Positions 7,294 to 16,434 are shown, counted from the stretch's first letter. The stretch: 37,112 nucleotides of DNA from Enterocloster hominis (ex Liu et al. 2021) (GCA_014385265.1 JACRTJ010000003.1:1-37112), one strand, 5' to 3'. A program made the numbers and translations. Notes: generated by a model from the letters alone, not told the origin.

Positions 7294-7319
7294 TATATAC
7301 AAATATAAGGAAATGTCAA
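7292..7319 (-). promoter_or_regulatory. perR promoter
   Basis: On the minus strand, perfect consensus TTGACA (7319-7314) and TATAAT (7297-7292) with a 16-base spacer. Confidence 0.75.
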
Positions 7320-7330
7320 GAGGTTTTTTC

Positions 7331-7359
7331 TTGAAAACAATCGTTTCTGTCATTATACT
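7331..7359 (+). promoter_or_regulatory. promoter of the three-gene fusion operon
   Basis: TTGAAA (7331-7336) and TATACT (7354-7359) are separated by 17 bases and lie about 33 bases before the ATG at 7392. It is back to back with the perR promoter, so the operator region between them might influence both. Confidence 0.7.
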
Positions 7360-7391
7360 ATAAGAAAGTATGAAGAAAAAGAGGTGAGGCC

Positions 7392-10300
7392 ATGGGAACG
7401 AAACATATCCGCCATCTGGTCACCGAGCTGGCCGCGCGGCTGTCAGACCGGGATTTTTTGAGAAAGGCCGGGATCAGCCGCCGTACCATGCAGGAGATAT
7501 TTGTAAGAGATAAGTGGGAGGAGGCCCTTGAGAGCCTGTTCCCCATCCGGGAGCGGCTTTCCTGTAAACAGATCCTGGAGCTGTGCCACCCAGAGCTTTG
7601 GGCCCTGTCCGGGGAGCCGGAGGAGGGCTGGATCTCCTTTACCTATAAATTTTCCACTCATATCCTGTATCCGGATCCGGAGTTTTCCGAAAAGGCGGCG
7701 TCCTATGCCAGGGGCGCGTATGTTTACCTGAACGTGCTCCAGTTCTTCTTTGATGAGGAGAGAAAGGCGGTCCCCTTCGATCCCTTCAATGATTTTGCCC
7801 TGCTGGGGGAAGAGGAGTACCAGAGCTGTGACCGGGCTGGAGAATACGGCCGGTTTGTGCGGGAATTCCGGGATCAGTATATTTATGAGATGATGCGCTT
7901 AAACCGGGAGGCTACGCCCTTTGAGACGCTGAGCCATATTGCGGGAGTCCATCATGTGGCCATGACCGTGGCCAGAGGGCTGAAAAAGGCGGGGGTCCCC
8001 ATCGACCTGGCTTTATCCTCGGGAGCCGCTGCCGGCCATGATCTGGGGAAATTTGGCTGCAAGCCCAATGAACGGGTCCCTTACCTTCACTATTACTATA
8101 CCAACCAGTGGTTCATGGCCTATAAGATGGAGGGCATCGGCCATATCGCGGCCAATCACTCCACCTGGGATCTGGAGCTGGACAATATCACTGTGGAGTC
8201 CCTGGTCCTGATCTATGCGGATTTCCGCGTTAAGCAGATGCGGGATGAAAGAGGGAAAGAGATCACGAAGATATACAGCCTGAAGGATTCCTATGATGTG
8301 ATCCTGTCCAAGCTGGACAATGTGGACGAGGCCAAGAGGAACCGTTACCGGGCCGTTTATTCCAGGCTATATGAATTTGAGCGGTATATGCGCTCTCTGG
8401 GGGCCGATACGGAGCTGTCCGGAAATCCGCCGAAGCCGGAAAAACGTCCGGATATCGCCATCCAGAACAGCAGCCAGATCGTCACATCCTTTTTATATTT
8501 TGCCATTGAGCATAACATCGACGTGATGCACCGTCTGGGGTCAGAGCGGCAGTTCGGAAACATCCTGGAGGCGGCCCGCAGCGAGAAGGACTGGAAGAAC
8601 GTGCGGGCGTATCTGAATATTTTCAATGAATATTCCATTCATCTGGATCATAAGCAGAAGGAACAGACCATCAGCTTCCTGTATGAGCTGCTTTTAAACC
8701 GGGAGGGGGACATCCGCAGGCAGGCGGCGGCCCTGATTGGAAAGATGTTCGCCAATTTCAACGCAGGATACAGGAAGGAGATCCCCGCCGACATGGCCGA
8801 CCTGGACGACCGGCAGGCCCGTACCCTCTGGGAGGCCTATATGGAAAAGCTCATCTGTCCCGATTATCGTCTGACTCTCCAGCAGAAGCGGCGGATCCAG
8901 AATTCCTTAAAATACGTGCTGCTTTCAGGGATCGAGCACAGCGATGACCGGGTGCGGGAGGAAATGCTGACCATTTTTTACCGGTGGTTCGATGGAAGCC
9001 ATGAGCTGGATGAGGATGCCAGATTCGCCCTTCTGGACGCAGTATTTTCCATGCCGGCCGAGCTCTGTGCCAGAAGCGGCCGCCTGGACTGCCTGGCGGA
9101 GTTTGCCGTGGATAACATGGACCATGAGGACGACCGGGTGCGGGTGGCCGCAGTCCGGGCCTTAAAGGTGCTCACCAGCGTGGTCACCAGGGAAAACGCC
9201 TGCTATGAGCGGGTGAGAAAGGCAGTGACGGAAATGGATACCGGCAGCATCACCATGGTGTTTTTACAGTACCGGATCCTTACGAACCTCCGGCTGGATA
9301 CAGAGTCCCAGCGGGGGATCCTGTACGGCAGCGACGTGGTCAGCGACATTTTCCTGGAGAATCTGAAGTCTGTGACACCCTGGATCTTAAAGGCCATAAA
9401 TATCAAGCTGCTGGCCGACCAGGTGGACCATGGAAGACGGGAGCACATCCTCCATATCTGCGCCCATCTGTCCAACCTCATCAAGGTCAGCGAGCATGTG
9501 GGCGTGCGCCATGATGCGGGAAAGGCATTGCTGCGGCTGGGCCATCTGCTGTCCACAGACCAGGCCAATGAGATCGCCGTGGAGCTTTTAAAGGGGCTGG
9601 AGGTGGGAGAGTATGAGTTCTCCAAGTATATCCCCGAGTATCTGGGCGAATTTGCCCTGTGGCTTCCGCCGGAGCAGCTGGATGACCTGATCGAGCGGCT
9701 CCATCTGCTGTTAGCCAACGGAAATGAGCAGATCGTATCCGTGGCCCTGGACACCCTGGGCGTGCTTTTAGAGTGTTATTCCCGCTATCCCGCCAGGTTC
9801 CGGGAGCCGGAGCAGGTATCCCTGGACCGGCGGACGAGACTCCTTGGGCTGATCCTAAGCTGTCTGGCCAACTACCGGGAGCAGGTGCGCCAGGAGGCCA
9901 TGCTGGTCATCGGCCAGCATGTATTCGGCTCAGAGAAGATGTCCGAGCGGGATAAAAACGACCTGTTTTCCCTTTGCTCCAAAAAGCTTCTGTTTTTATT
10001 AAATGAGAACAAGGGCGGGGAGCTGAGCCTTTATTACCGGGCAGCTGCCCTGGCCCATATCAGCCGGTTCATGTCCCGGTACCAGCTTTACACCGGGGAC
10101 GTGGTCTTAAAGGGCCGCAGCAAGGTAGCGTTCTTCCCGGGCACCTTTGACCCGTTCACTCTGTCCCACAAGGAGATCGCCAGGCGGATCCGGGAGCTGG
10201 GCTATACGGTGTTCCTGGCCATTGACGAATTTTCCTGGTCTAAAAAGACCCAGCCCCATCTGGTGCGCAGGCAGATCGTCAATATGTCCATGGCCGATGA

Positions 10301-12239
10301 ATTTTACGTCCATCTGTTCCCTGACGATATCCCCATCAATATCGCCAATCCGGCGGATCTGAAGCGGCTGCGGGAGATCTTTGCGGAGCAGGAGGTCTAT
10401 ATCGTGGCGGGCTCCGACGTGGTCCATAACGCCAGCTCCTATAAAAAGGAGCCGGAGGAAAACTCTATCCATGGCTTCAATCATCTGATCTTCCGCCGGG
10501 CCGGGGACGCCAGGCCGGGAGAGATCTACGAGTGCATCACTGGAAAGGTGGAGGAGCTGGAGCTTCCCAAGAGCCTGGAGGACATCAGCTCCACCAGGAT
10601 CCGGGAAAATATCGACAAGCACAGGGATATCTCCAGCCTCATCGATCCAGTGGTCCAGGAGTATATCTACCATAAGGGGCTGTATCTGCGGGAGCCGGAA
10701 TATAAGCCCATTGTGCGGGCCAAGGCCATTTCCTTTGAAAACCAGGGTCAGCCTGGCTGGGAGGTGCTGGACCATCTGGGCAATACGGTCCTTTACCGGA
10801 ATCCGGAGGCGGAGGCGGTATTATCCAGGATCGGATACGAAAAAGACCAGCTGCTGATCCTTAAAAATGCAGCGGAGGGCGACCGTCCCGTGGGCTTTGT
10901 AAGCTTCCGGGAGCTGCGGTCTGAGGAGCTGTTCGGTGTTTTAAAGAGCATGGAGCTGGCCAACGCCGTAAGGCGGAGGACCAGCCGGGAGGTGCTTTAC
11001 ATCACCGGGATCCACGCCAGGGAGAGGGAGATCCATGACGGCGAGGCCATCCGGGATCCGGCCCAGCTTTTGCTGGCGGAGGTCATTACCCAGGTCCTGG
11101 AGAAAAACTGCAGCTTTGCCATTTTTGCCGCAGAACGGGGGACTGTCTCCAAGGAGGCTGCTTTTGCTCTGGAGCGCCAGGGCTTTGTGCGTCCGGAGCT
11201 GTTGGAAGAGGGGGAGAAGCGGGTCATTTACATGGTGGATATGCATGAGCCTCTGATGCTCCTCCACAATCTGGAGACCACCCTGAAAGAGCCCTTTGGC
11301 AGCAGCCCGGCCGTTTTGTCGGCCATTGAGAGAAACCATAAAAAGCTCCAGACGGCCATGACGAAGCTGTATCCGGGGAATCTGGTGCTGTCCTTATCCT
11401 CCGGCGTCATGCACCACCGGATGGTGGACCGGATCACAGCCTTAAACGGTGTGCCGGGAGAGCCGCTGACACCCAGGCGTCTGGGAGAAAACATGTGCGT
11501 GCCCTTTGGTAAGATCTTAAGGGGCAAGGTAGTGCCCAATACGGTAACCAAGACTCTCCACACCGATAAGGTCTACGAGCCGGAGCTGGATTCCTATGCC
11601 ATCGAGGCATTCCCGTACTATTCGCCTCTGGAGAGCCAGATCAAGACCATCAGGTCCTTTGACCGGCCGGTGATCCTGGTGGATGATCTGGTCCATAAAG
11701 CCGACCGGCTGCAGGCCCTGGCCCCAAGCCTCAAAAAGGCCGGGATCCCTGTGAAAAAGGTGGTGGTGGGAGTGATCTCCGGCTATGGCCGGGATCTGAT
11801 GGAGACCTTCCACCTGCCGGTGGAGAGCATTTATTCCATGCCCAATCTGCGCCAGTGGTTCGTGGAATCCACCCTGTATCCCTTTATCGGCGGCGATACC
11901 GTGCGCCGGCGGGATATGAAGGTGGCGGGGCTCCAGCCGTCGGTGAACATGATCCTTCCCTACGCGGCCCCCAGGCTTTCCGGCTGCAGCCGGGAAGCTC
12001 TCTATGAGTTCTCCGTGTGCTGCATCGAAAACTCCCGGGATCTGCTCCAGGTACTGGAGACGGAGTACCGGAGCCAGTTTGCCAGGAACCTGACCCTTTC
12101 CAGGCTTTCGGAGGCAGTGATCCTGCCCCTGTGTCCCGATAAGGGAAGCTGTATGGAATATGATGAAAACCTGGCGGCGTCGGTATATCTGGAGAACGAC
12201 CTGGAAATGCTGGGAAGAATGAAAAAATTTATGGTATAG
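7392..12239 (+). CDS. giant multidomain protein: HD, HEAT-like, NMNAT-like, GNAT-like, PRTase-like
   Basis: A 1615-residue soluble protein of unknown role. An HD phosphohydrolase-like domain spans about 175-350, with SHIAGVHH near 181-187 and GHDLGKF near 215. Helical HEAT-like repeats run about 380-900 (e.g. DDRVREEMLTIFYRW, DDRVRVAAVRALKVL). A nucleotidyltransferase of the NadD/cytidylyltransferase type spans about 910-1085, with PGTFDPFTLSHKEI near 915 and ISSTRIR near 1065. A GNAT-like region follows at about 1105-1290. A C-terminal phosphoribosyltransferase-like region contains VILVDDLVHKADR near 1426. HD (YqeK) and NadD are often neighbours or fused in Firmicutes, so NAD or nucleotide salvage is a reasonable but unproven inference. 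GAGGTGAGG precedes the ATG. No signal peptide or membrane segment is seen. It is the first gene of an operon with the next two. Confidence 0.8.
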   Translation: MGTKHIRHLVTELAARLSDRDFLRKAGISRRTMQEIFVRDKWEEALESLFPIRERLSCKQILELCHPELWALSGEPEEGWISFTYKFSTHILYPDPEFSEKAASYARGAYVYLNVLQFFFDEERKAVPFDPFNDFALLGEEEYQSCDRAGEYGRFVREFRDQYIYEMMRLNREATPFETLSHIAGVHHVAMTVARGLKKAGVPIDLALSSGAAAGHDLGKFGCKPNERVPYLHYYYTNQWFMAYKMEGIGHIAANHSTWDLELDNITVESLVLIYADFRVKQMRDERGKEITKIYSLKDSYDVILSKLDNVDEAKRNRYRAVYSRLYEFERYMRSLGADTELSGNPPKPEKRPDIAIQNSSQIVTSFLYFAIEHNIDVMHRLGSERQFGNILEAARSEKDWKNVRAYLNIFNEYSIHLDHKQKEQTISFLYELLLNREGDIRRQAAALIGKMFANFNAGYRKEIPADMADLDDRQARTLWEAYMEKLICPDYRLTLQQKRRIQNSLKYVLLSGIEHSDDRVREEMLTIFYRWFDGSHELDEDARFALLDAVFSMPAELCARSGRLDCLAEFAVDNMDHEDDRVRVAAVRALKVLTSVVTRENACYERVRKAVTEMDTGSITMVFLQYRILTNLRLDTESQRGILYGSDVVSDIFLENLKSVTPWILKAINIKLLADQVDHGRREHILHICAHLSNLIKVSEHVGVRHDAGKALLRLGHLLSTDQANEIAVELLKGLEVGEYEFSKYIPEYLGEFALWLPPEQLDDLIERLHLLLANGNEQIVSVALDTLGVLLECYSRYPARFREPEQVSLDRRTRLLGLILSCLANYREQVRQEAMLVIGQHVFGSEKMSERDKNDLFSLCSKKLLFLLNENKGGELSLYYRAAALAHISRFMSRYQLYTGDVVLKGRSKVAFFPGTFDPFTLSHKEIARRIRELGYTVFLAIDEFSWSKKTQPHLVRRQIVNMSMADEFYVHLFPDDIPINIANPADLKRLREIFAEQEVYIVAGSDVVHNASSYKKEPEENSIHGFNHLIFRRAGDARPGEIYECITGKVEELELPKSLEDISSTRIRENIDKHRDISSLIDPVVQEYIYHKGLYLREPEYKPIVRAKAISFENQGQPGWEVLDHLGNTVLYRNPEAEAVLSRIGYEKDQLLILKNAAEGDRPVGFVSFRELRSEELFGVLKSMELANAVRRRTSREVLYITGIHAREREIHDGEAIRDPAQLLLAEVITQVLEKNCSFAIFAAERGTVSKEAAFALERQGFVRPELLEEGEKRVIYMVDMHEPLMLLHNLETTLKEPFGSSPAVLSAIERNHKKLQTAMTKLYPGNLVLSLSSGVMHHRMVDRITALNGVPGEPLTPRRLGENMCVPFGKILRGKVVPNTVTKTLHTDKVYEPELDSYAIEAFPYYSPLESQIKTIRSFDRPVILVDDLVHKADRLQALAPSLKKAGIPVKKVVVGVISGYGRDLMETFHLPVESIYSMPNLRQWFVESTLYPFIGGDTVRRRDMKVAGLQPSVNMILPYAAPRLSGCSREALYEFSVCCIENSRDLLQVLETEYRSQFARNLTLSRLSEAVILPLCPDKGSCMEYDENLAASVYLENDLEMLGRMKKFMV

Positions 12240-12258
12240 ATTCAGGAGGAAAACGCGA

Positions 12259-13578
12259 ATGTTGAAATATTATGAAATAAATGGAAAAACGTGTTTTACA
12301 GATCACATGGATTTTCAGTGCCCGCCGGAGGCGGACTGGAAGGAGATCCCGGAGCCCAGGACCGCAGAGGAGCTTTCCTGGCTGTTTTTCAGAGAACCGG
12401 GGAGCTGCCGCGCCTCCTTCCTGGTGAATCATGAGGGACTTTTATGGGAAAAGGAGGAGAGCGTAGACTGGCTCAACAGCCGGAAGCTGGAAGAAAACAA
12501 AGCGCTTTACGGGAAACAGGGCGGCTGTACGGAGGGAAAATGCGCGGCTGCGCTTCCGAAATGGATCCGGGAGCGGATCACAGCCGGAAAGGTCCGTGCC
12601 GTCAATGCCTCCCATCCCCGCTTCCTGGAGCTGCTGTCCGGGGAGGCATTCCCGGCAGGACCGGAGAAAAAGCGGGTCCATATCCTGGCCATCGGGGATG
12701 TGGGGAGCATGCTCCTTACGGGCCTCCATCTCTTGGGCGGCGACGTGATCTCCCGGATCGGGATCTGCGATATCTCCGACCAGGTGACGGCCCGGTGGGA
12801 GTTTGAGGAAAACCAGATCGCCTATCCCTGGGAGTATGACGCCCTGCCGGAGGTGGAGGTGGTGAAGCCAGAGAATCTTTTTGACTGTGATGTTTTCGTG
12901 TTCGTGGCCTCCAAGGGGATCCCGCCGGTGGGCTCCGGTGTGAAGGACGTGCGCATGTACCAGTTTGAAAATAATGCGAAGATCATGGCCAATTATGCGA
13001 AAATGGCCAGGGAAAGCCGGTTTAAGGGGCTGTTCTGCGCCGTTTCTGATCCGGTGGATCCTCTGGCAAAGACCGCATTTTTGGAGAGCAATAAAAATGA
13101 AGCCGGGGAGCTGGACTATATGGGACTTTTACCGGAGCAGATCCAGGGCTTCGGCCTGGGCGTCATGAACGCCAGGGCTGCCTATTACGCCAAGAGAGAT
13201 CCTCGGTTTTCCAGATTCCTCACAGAGGGCCGCTCCTTCGGTCCACATGGCCAGGATCTGGTGGTAGCCGATTCCATCGAGCATTATGATGATGCTCTTT
13301 CCAGAGAGCTGACGGAGCTGACGGTGACGGCCAATCTTAAAATGCGGGAGATCGGCTATAAGCCCTTTGTGGCCCCGGCGTTTTCCTCCGGAGCCCTGTC
13401 CATCCTTCTGGCTCTCCGGGGAGAGTGGCACTGCGGTTCGGTGTTCCTGGGAGGGATCTACATGGGAGTGAAGAACCGGTTTACAGAGAACGGGCTGGAA
13501 ACCGAGATCCTTCCCCTGCCGGACGCCCTTCATGACCGGATCCGGACAGCGGCGGAAAATCTGAAAAAGATCGTATAG
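12259..13578 (+). CDS. lactate/malate dehydrogenase-like NAD-binding protein
   Basis: A 439-residue protein. Residues 1-130 are a poorly recognised N-terminal extension; the rest resembles the LDH/MDH superfamily. The Rossmann motif is AIGDVGSMLLTGLHL (about 145-160) with an acidic residue at the end of strand 2 (GICDI). Then come FVASKGIPPVGSG, the SDPVDPL segment equivalent to the usual NPVD, GFGLGVMNARAAYYAKR, and GPHGQD at the place of the catalytic-His motif GEHGD. The substrate is unknown and the extra N-terminal domain is not typical of LDH or MDH. AGGAGG lies nine bases before the ATG, and the gene starts 19 bases after the fusion gene, so they are co-transcribed. Confidence 0.7.
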   Translation: MLKYYEINGKTCFTDHMDFQCPPEADWKEIPEPRTAEELSWLFFREPGSCRASFLVNHEGLLWEKEESVDWLNSRKLEENKALYGKQGGCTEGKCAAALPKWIRERITAGKVRAVNASHPRFLELLSGEAFPAGPEKKRVHILAIGDVGSMLLTGLHLLGGDVISRIGICDISDQVTARWEFEENQIAYPWEYDALPEVEVVKPENLFDCDVFVFVASKGIPPVGSGVKDVRMYQFENNAKIMANYAKMARESRFKGLFCAVSDPVDPLAKTAFLESNKNEAGELDYMGLLPEQIQGFGLGVMNARAAYYAKRDPRFSRFLTEGRSFGPHGQDLVVADSIEHYDDALSRELTELTVTANLKMREIGYKPFVAPAFSSGALSILLALRGEWHCGSVFLGGIYMGVKNRFTENGLETEILPLPDALHDRIRTAAENLKKIV

Positions 13579-13590
13579 GAGGCGGATGGA

Positions 13591-14715
13591 TTGGAAAATG
13601 GGAAAAAGGAAAAGAAGCTTTTTGTGATCTATCCACAGAAAAGAGCGGAGGAGGGCCGTCTGGACCAGGTCCTCCGGGCGGCTCTGGAGGGGATCTCTGC
13701 CCAGGTGGTGGATTCCATGGAGGAGCTGTGGGAGAACGGGGACCACGAAAATGGTACGGAGCGGTTCCAGGGCTGCCGGATACTCTTTGCAGTGCCCCTG
13801 GGGAAAAACGGGGTAAACCGTGGATATTATGAGATCCTGGCATGGCTCCGCTGTGGAAAACCTGTGCTTGAAGGGGCTCTGGCCGGCTTCCTCATCGACG
13901 CAGACAGTGAGCTCTACACCAAGGCGGCCGCCAGGGAGCTGGCGGTGGCGGCCAACCAGGCGGGAGCGGCCCTGGTGGGCCGTCCTCTGGTGGAGGGCAC
14001 GGCGTCCCTGGACAACTATATCATCCAGGCCGCCAATATGGGTACGGACCGCCTGGGGGCGTACAAAAAAATCGCCGGGATCCTGGCGGAGCAGCTTATG
14101 GAGTTTCAATGGAACCCTAGGAAAGAGCCCCATCTGCTGGTGCTCCATGCCTCCAGCCACAAGACCTCCAATACCCTGGAGGTCTGGAACGCGGTAAAGG
14201 AGAAGATCGAAGACCATGTGGAGATCCGGGAGGTCAGCTTAAGAAACGGGACCCTGGAGGACTGCTCCGGCTGTCCCTATCAGATGTGCCTGCATTTTGG
14301 CGAGCGGGGAAAATGCTTTTACGGCGGGCCTATTGTGGAATCGGTGTATCCAGGGATCCAGTGGGCCGATGGGATCCTGCTTTTATGCCCCAACTATAAT
14401 GATGCCCTTTCGGCCAATCTGACGGCCTTCATAAACCGCCTGACCGCATTATTCCGTACCACGAGATTTTATGATAAGGCCCTGTTTGCCATCATCGTTT
14501 CCGGCTACTCCGGCAGCGACCTCATTGCCGGCCAGCTCATCACGGCCCTGAACATGAACAAGACTTTTTATCTCCCGGGAAACTTCTGCATCATGGAAAC
14601 GGGCAACAGTCCTGGCTCTGCCATGAAGCGGGACGGCATCGGAGACAGGATCCAGGCCTTTGCAGATACGATCCTGGAGACCATGAGGGACGGAGAAAGC
14701 AGAAAGGAAAGATAA
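13591..14715 (+). CDS. flavodoxin-like/NADPH-dependent FMN reductase family protein
   Basis: A 374-residue protein whose C-terminal half (about 185-365) resembles FMN-dependent NAD(P)H reductases and iron-sulfur flavoproteins: LLVLHASSHKTSNT as the phosphate-binding loop, a CSGCPYQMC cysteine cluster, then WADGILLLCPNYNDALSANL and VSGYSGSDLIAGQL. The N-terminal half (about 8-170) is another alpha/beta domain, unidentified but apparently Rossmann-like (RILFAVPLGKNGVNRG). The start is TTG because AGGAGG (13577-13582) lies eight bases before it and the only nearby ATG is out of frame. It is the last gene of the operon, 12 bases after the dehydrogenase-like gene. A redox role with that gene is an inference. 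Confidence 0.72.
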   Translation: MENGKKEKKLFVIYPQKRAEEGRLDQVLRAALEGISAQVVDSMEELWENGDHENGTERFQGCRILFAVPLGKNGVNRGYYEILAWLRCGKPVLEGALAGFLIDADSELYTKAAARELAVAANQAGAALVGRPLVEGTASLDNYIIQAANMGTDRLGAYKKIAGILAEQLMEFQWNPRKEPHLLVLHASSHKTSNTLEVWNAVKEKIEDHVEIREVSLRNGTLEDCSGCPYQMCLHFGERGKCFYGGPIVESVYPGIQWADGILLLCPNYNDALSANLTAFINRLTALFRTTRFYDKALFAIIVSGYSGSDLIAGQLITALNMNKTFYLPGNFCIMETGNSPGSAMKRDGIGDRIQAFADTILETMRDGESRKER

Positions 14716-14739
14716 TTTCGACATTTCAACGCGACAAAG

Positions 14740-14759
14740 CTAAAATATAAAAATTTTAG
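14740..14759. repeat. short AT-rich inverted repeat
   Basis: CTAAAAT (14740-14746) and ATTTTAG (14753-14759). It could be a weak end to the upstream operon or an operator for the TRAP promoter 26 bases downstream. Confidence 0.3.
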
Positions 14760-14784
14760 AACGAATTTATATATTGTTTAGACA

Positions 14785-14813
14785 TTGAAATATTTCTTCG
14801 ATTATTGTATAAT
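14785..14813 (+). promoter_or_regulatory. promoter of the TAXI-TRAP operon
   Basis: TTGAAA (14785-14790) and TATAAT (14808-14813) are separated by 17 bases. A leader of about 50 bases with a small CCCC/GGGG hairpin follows. Confidence 0.75.
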
Positions 14814-14871
14814 AGAGCCAACATCCCCAAGGGGCTAGGAATGGGGAAAAAAGAAAAAAGGAGGTTACAAT

Positions 14872-15909
14872 ATGAAGAAGAAATTTTCAGCAGTGACAGC
14901 ATTGACACTGACCCTTGCGATGGTACTGACTGCCTGCTCCGGAGGAGGCGGCGGTGAAACAACGGCAGCCGCGGGCGGCAATACAGAGGCAGCCGGCGAG
15001 ACCACCCAGGCGGCGGCTCCCAGCGGCGACGCAGTGAAAATGACCATGGGAACCGGAGGAACTACCGGTACGTATTACGCCTTCGGCGGAGTCATCGCCA
15101 ATGTTTTAAACGCAAAAGACATCGGCGTAAACATTAACGTCCAGTCCACCGGTGCGTCCAAGGCCAACATCTACCTGGTCAACGACGGCGAGGCAGATCT
15201 GGCCATCGTCCAGAACGATGTTATGGATTACGCCTATAACGGAACTGACCTGTTCGCGGAAGAGGGCGCGGCAACAGAATTTGCCACAGTCGCTGGTCTT
15301 TACGCAGAGGTCTGCCAGGTGGTCTCCACCGGCGATATCAAGTCCATCGCGGATCTGAAGGGCAAGAGAGTTTCTGTGGGTGACGCAGGGTCCGGCGTTG
15401 AGTTCAATGCCCGCCAGATCCTTGAGGCTTACGGGATCAGCTTCGACGATATCGAAGTCAACAATCTGGGCTTCGGCGATTCCTCCGACGCCTTAAAGGA
15501 TGGAAAGATCGACGCGTTCTTCTGTACCGCAGGCGCTCCCACCACAGCCATCGTGGAGCTGGCGACCACCAACAGCATCAACCTTCTGGAGATCGACGAC
15601 GAGCACGCGGCGGCTCTCGCAGAGGCGCATCCGTTCTATACCACTTACCCGATCCCGGGCGGCTCCTATAAGGGCGTGGATGAGGATGTTCAGACCGTGG
15701 CCATCAAGGCGACTCTGATCTGCTCCCCGAAGCTTTCTGAGGAAACTGTTTATAATCTTACCAAGGCCCTGTTCGACAACCAGAGCGAGATCGCAGCAGC
15801 TCACGCCAAGGGCGAGGAACTGAGCCTTGAATACGCCGTCAGCGGTATCTCCGTTCCGTTCCATCCGGGCGCTGAGAAATACTTTAAAGAAGTCGGCGCG
15901 ATCAAGTAG
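14872..15909 (+). CDS. TAXI-family TRAP transporter solute-binding lipoprotein
   Basis: A 345-residue extracellular receptor that captures a small organic anion for a sodium-driven TRAP permease. A lipoprotein signal peptide (about 1-22, lipobox LTAC) is followed by a Gly/Thr/Ala-rich linker to about residue 55. The mature domain opens with MTMGTGGTTGTYYAFGGVIA, the hallmark glycine-rich start of TAXI proteins. ADLAIVQNDVMDYAYNG and the LKGKRVSVGDAGSGVEFNA block are also family-typical. The lipid anchor fits a Gram-positive cell. GGAGG lies before the ATG. The next two genes (DUF1850 and fused permease) complete a standard TAXI-TRAP operon. The substrate cannot be read from the sequence; glutamate and dicarboxylates are known for the family. 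Confidence 0.93.
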   Translation: MKKKFSAVTALTLTLAMVLTACSGGGGGETTAAAGGNTEAAGETTQAAAPSGDAVKMTMGTGGTTGTYYAFGGVIANVLNAKDIGVNINVQSTGASKANIYLVNDGEADLAIVQNDVMDYAYNGTDLFAEEGAATEFATVAGLYAEVCQVVSTGDIKSIADLKGKRVSVGDAGSGVEFNARQILEAYGISFDDIEVNNLGFGDSSDALKDGKIDAFFCTAGAPTTAIVELATTNSINLLEIDDEHAAALAEAHPFYTTYPIPGGSYKGVDEDVQTVAIKATLICSPKLSEETVYNLTKALFDNQSEIAAAHAKGEELSLEYAVSGISVPFHPGAEKYFKEVGAIK

Positions 15910-15911
15910 TT

Positions 15912-16418
15912 TTGCTGGAAGATAAGAAAAAAAGAACATTTACAATGGCTGCAATAACGGTTGTGTTTATTGCAGCCATTGCGCTCACTGCCCTTTTTTT
16001 TGCGGGGGCTTCCGGAAAAGATACGCTGGTCTTACGGGATGGGGATACAAAGGAGGAGTATGCGCGGTTCCCTGTTTCAGAGGGGGACGAATTTTCCGTC
16101 ACGTTCATCCATTCCGTCAACCAGTACCCGCTGACGGACGTATATGAGATCCGGGACCACAGGATCTATGTGGTGCGGACCATCTACAATAATTTCGGAG
16201 CCGGAGTCCAGACAGAGATCGAAGAGGGGCAGAAGCTGGAATATGGGGAAAACGGAGAAATGATCGTTTCTGGCTTTGACCGGGAAATGCCATGGCTTTC
16301 TTACATCGTGGGGACGGTTTCCGACCATGTCCTTACGATCCATGGAGAAGCGGTCAGCTTAAGGGAGCTCTGCGGAAAAAACAGCAAGGTGGAGTTCTCC
16401 TGTGAGCCCAGAATGTAG
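15912..16418 (+). CDS. DUF1850 protein of the TAXI-TRAP operon
   Basis: A DUF1850 protein of about 168 residues, a family usually found between TAXI receptor and fused permease genes. One N-terminal membrane segment (about 12-31) is followed by an extracytoplasmic beta-rich domain containing FIHSVNQYPLTDVYEI, the conserved H-S-V block of the family, and NNFGAGVQTE. The role is unknown; an accessory to the transporter is the usual inference. The start is uncertain. The TTG at 15912 is two bases after the receptor stop and could be used by translational coupling. An ATG at 15945 (MAAITVVF) would give a shorter protein starting at the membrane segment. Neither has a good ribosome site. Confidence 0.8.
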   Translation: MLEDKKKRTFTMAAITVVFIAAIALTALFFAGASGKDTLVLRDGDTKEEYARFPVSEGDEFSVTFIHSVNQYPLTDVYEIRDHRIYVVRTIYNNFGAGVQTEIEEGQKLEYGENGEMIVSGFDREMPWLSYIVGTVSDHVLTIHGEAVSLRELCGKNSKVEFSCEPRM

Positions 16419-16434
16419 AAAGGAGGGGGAAGGG

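Noticed and set aside
7219..7353. N-terminal extension of the PerR-like protein
   Set aside because: The added residues encode the promoter and operator DNA, and family length and ribosome site favour the ATG at 7218.
13129..14217. 362-codon open frame on the minus strand across the dehydrogenase-like and FMN-reductase-like genes
   Set aside because: It spans two well-supported plus-strand genes and its translation is low-complexity; it reflects codon bias.
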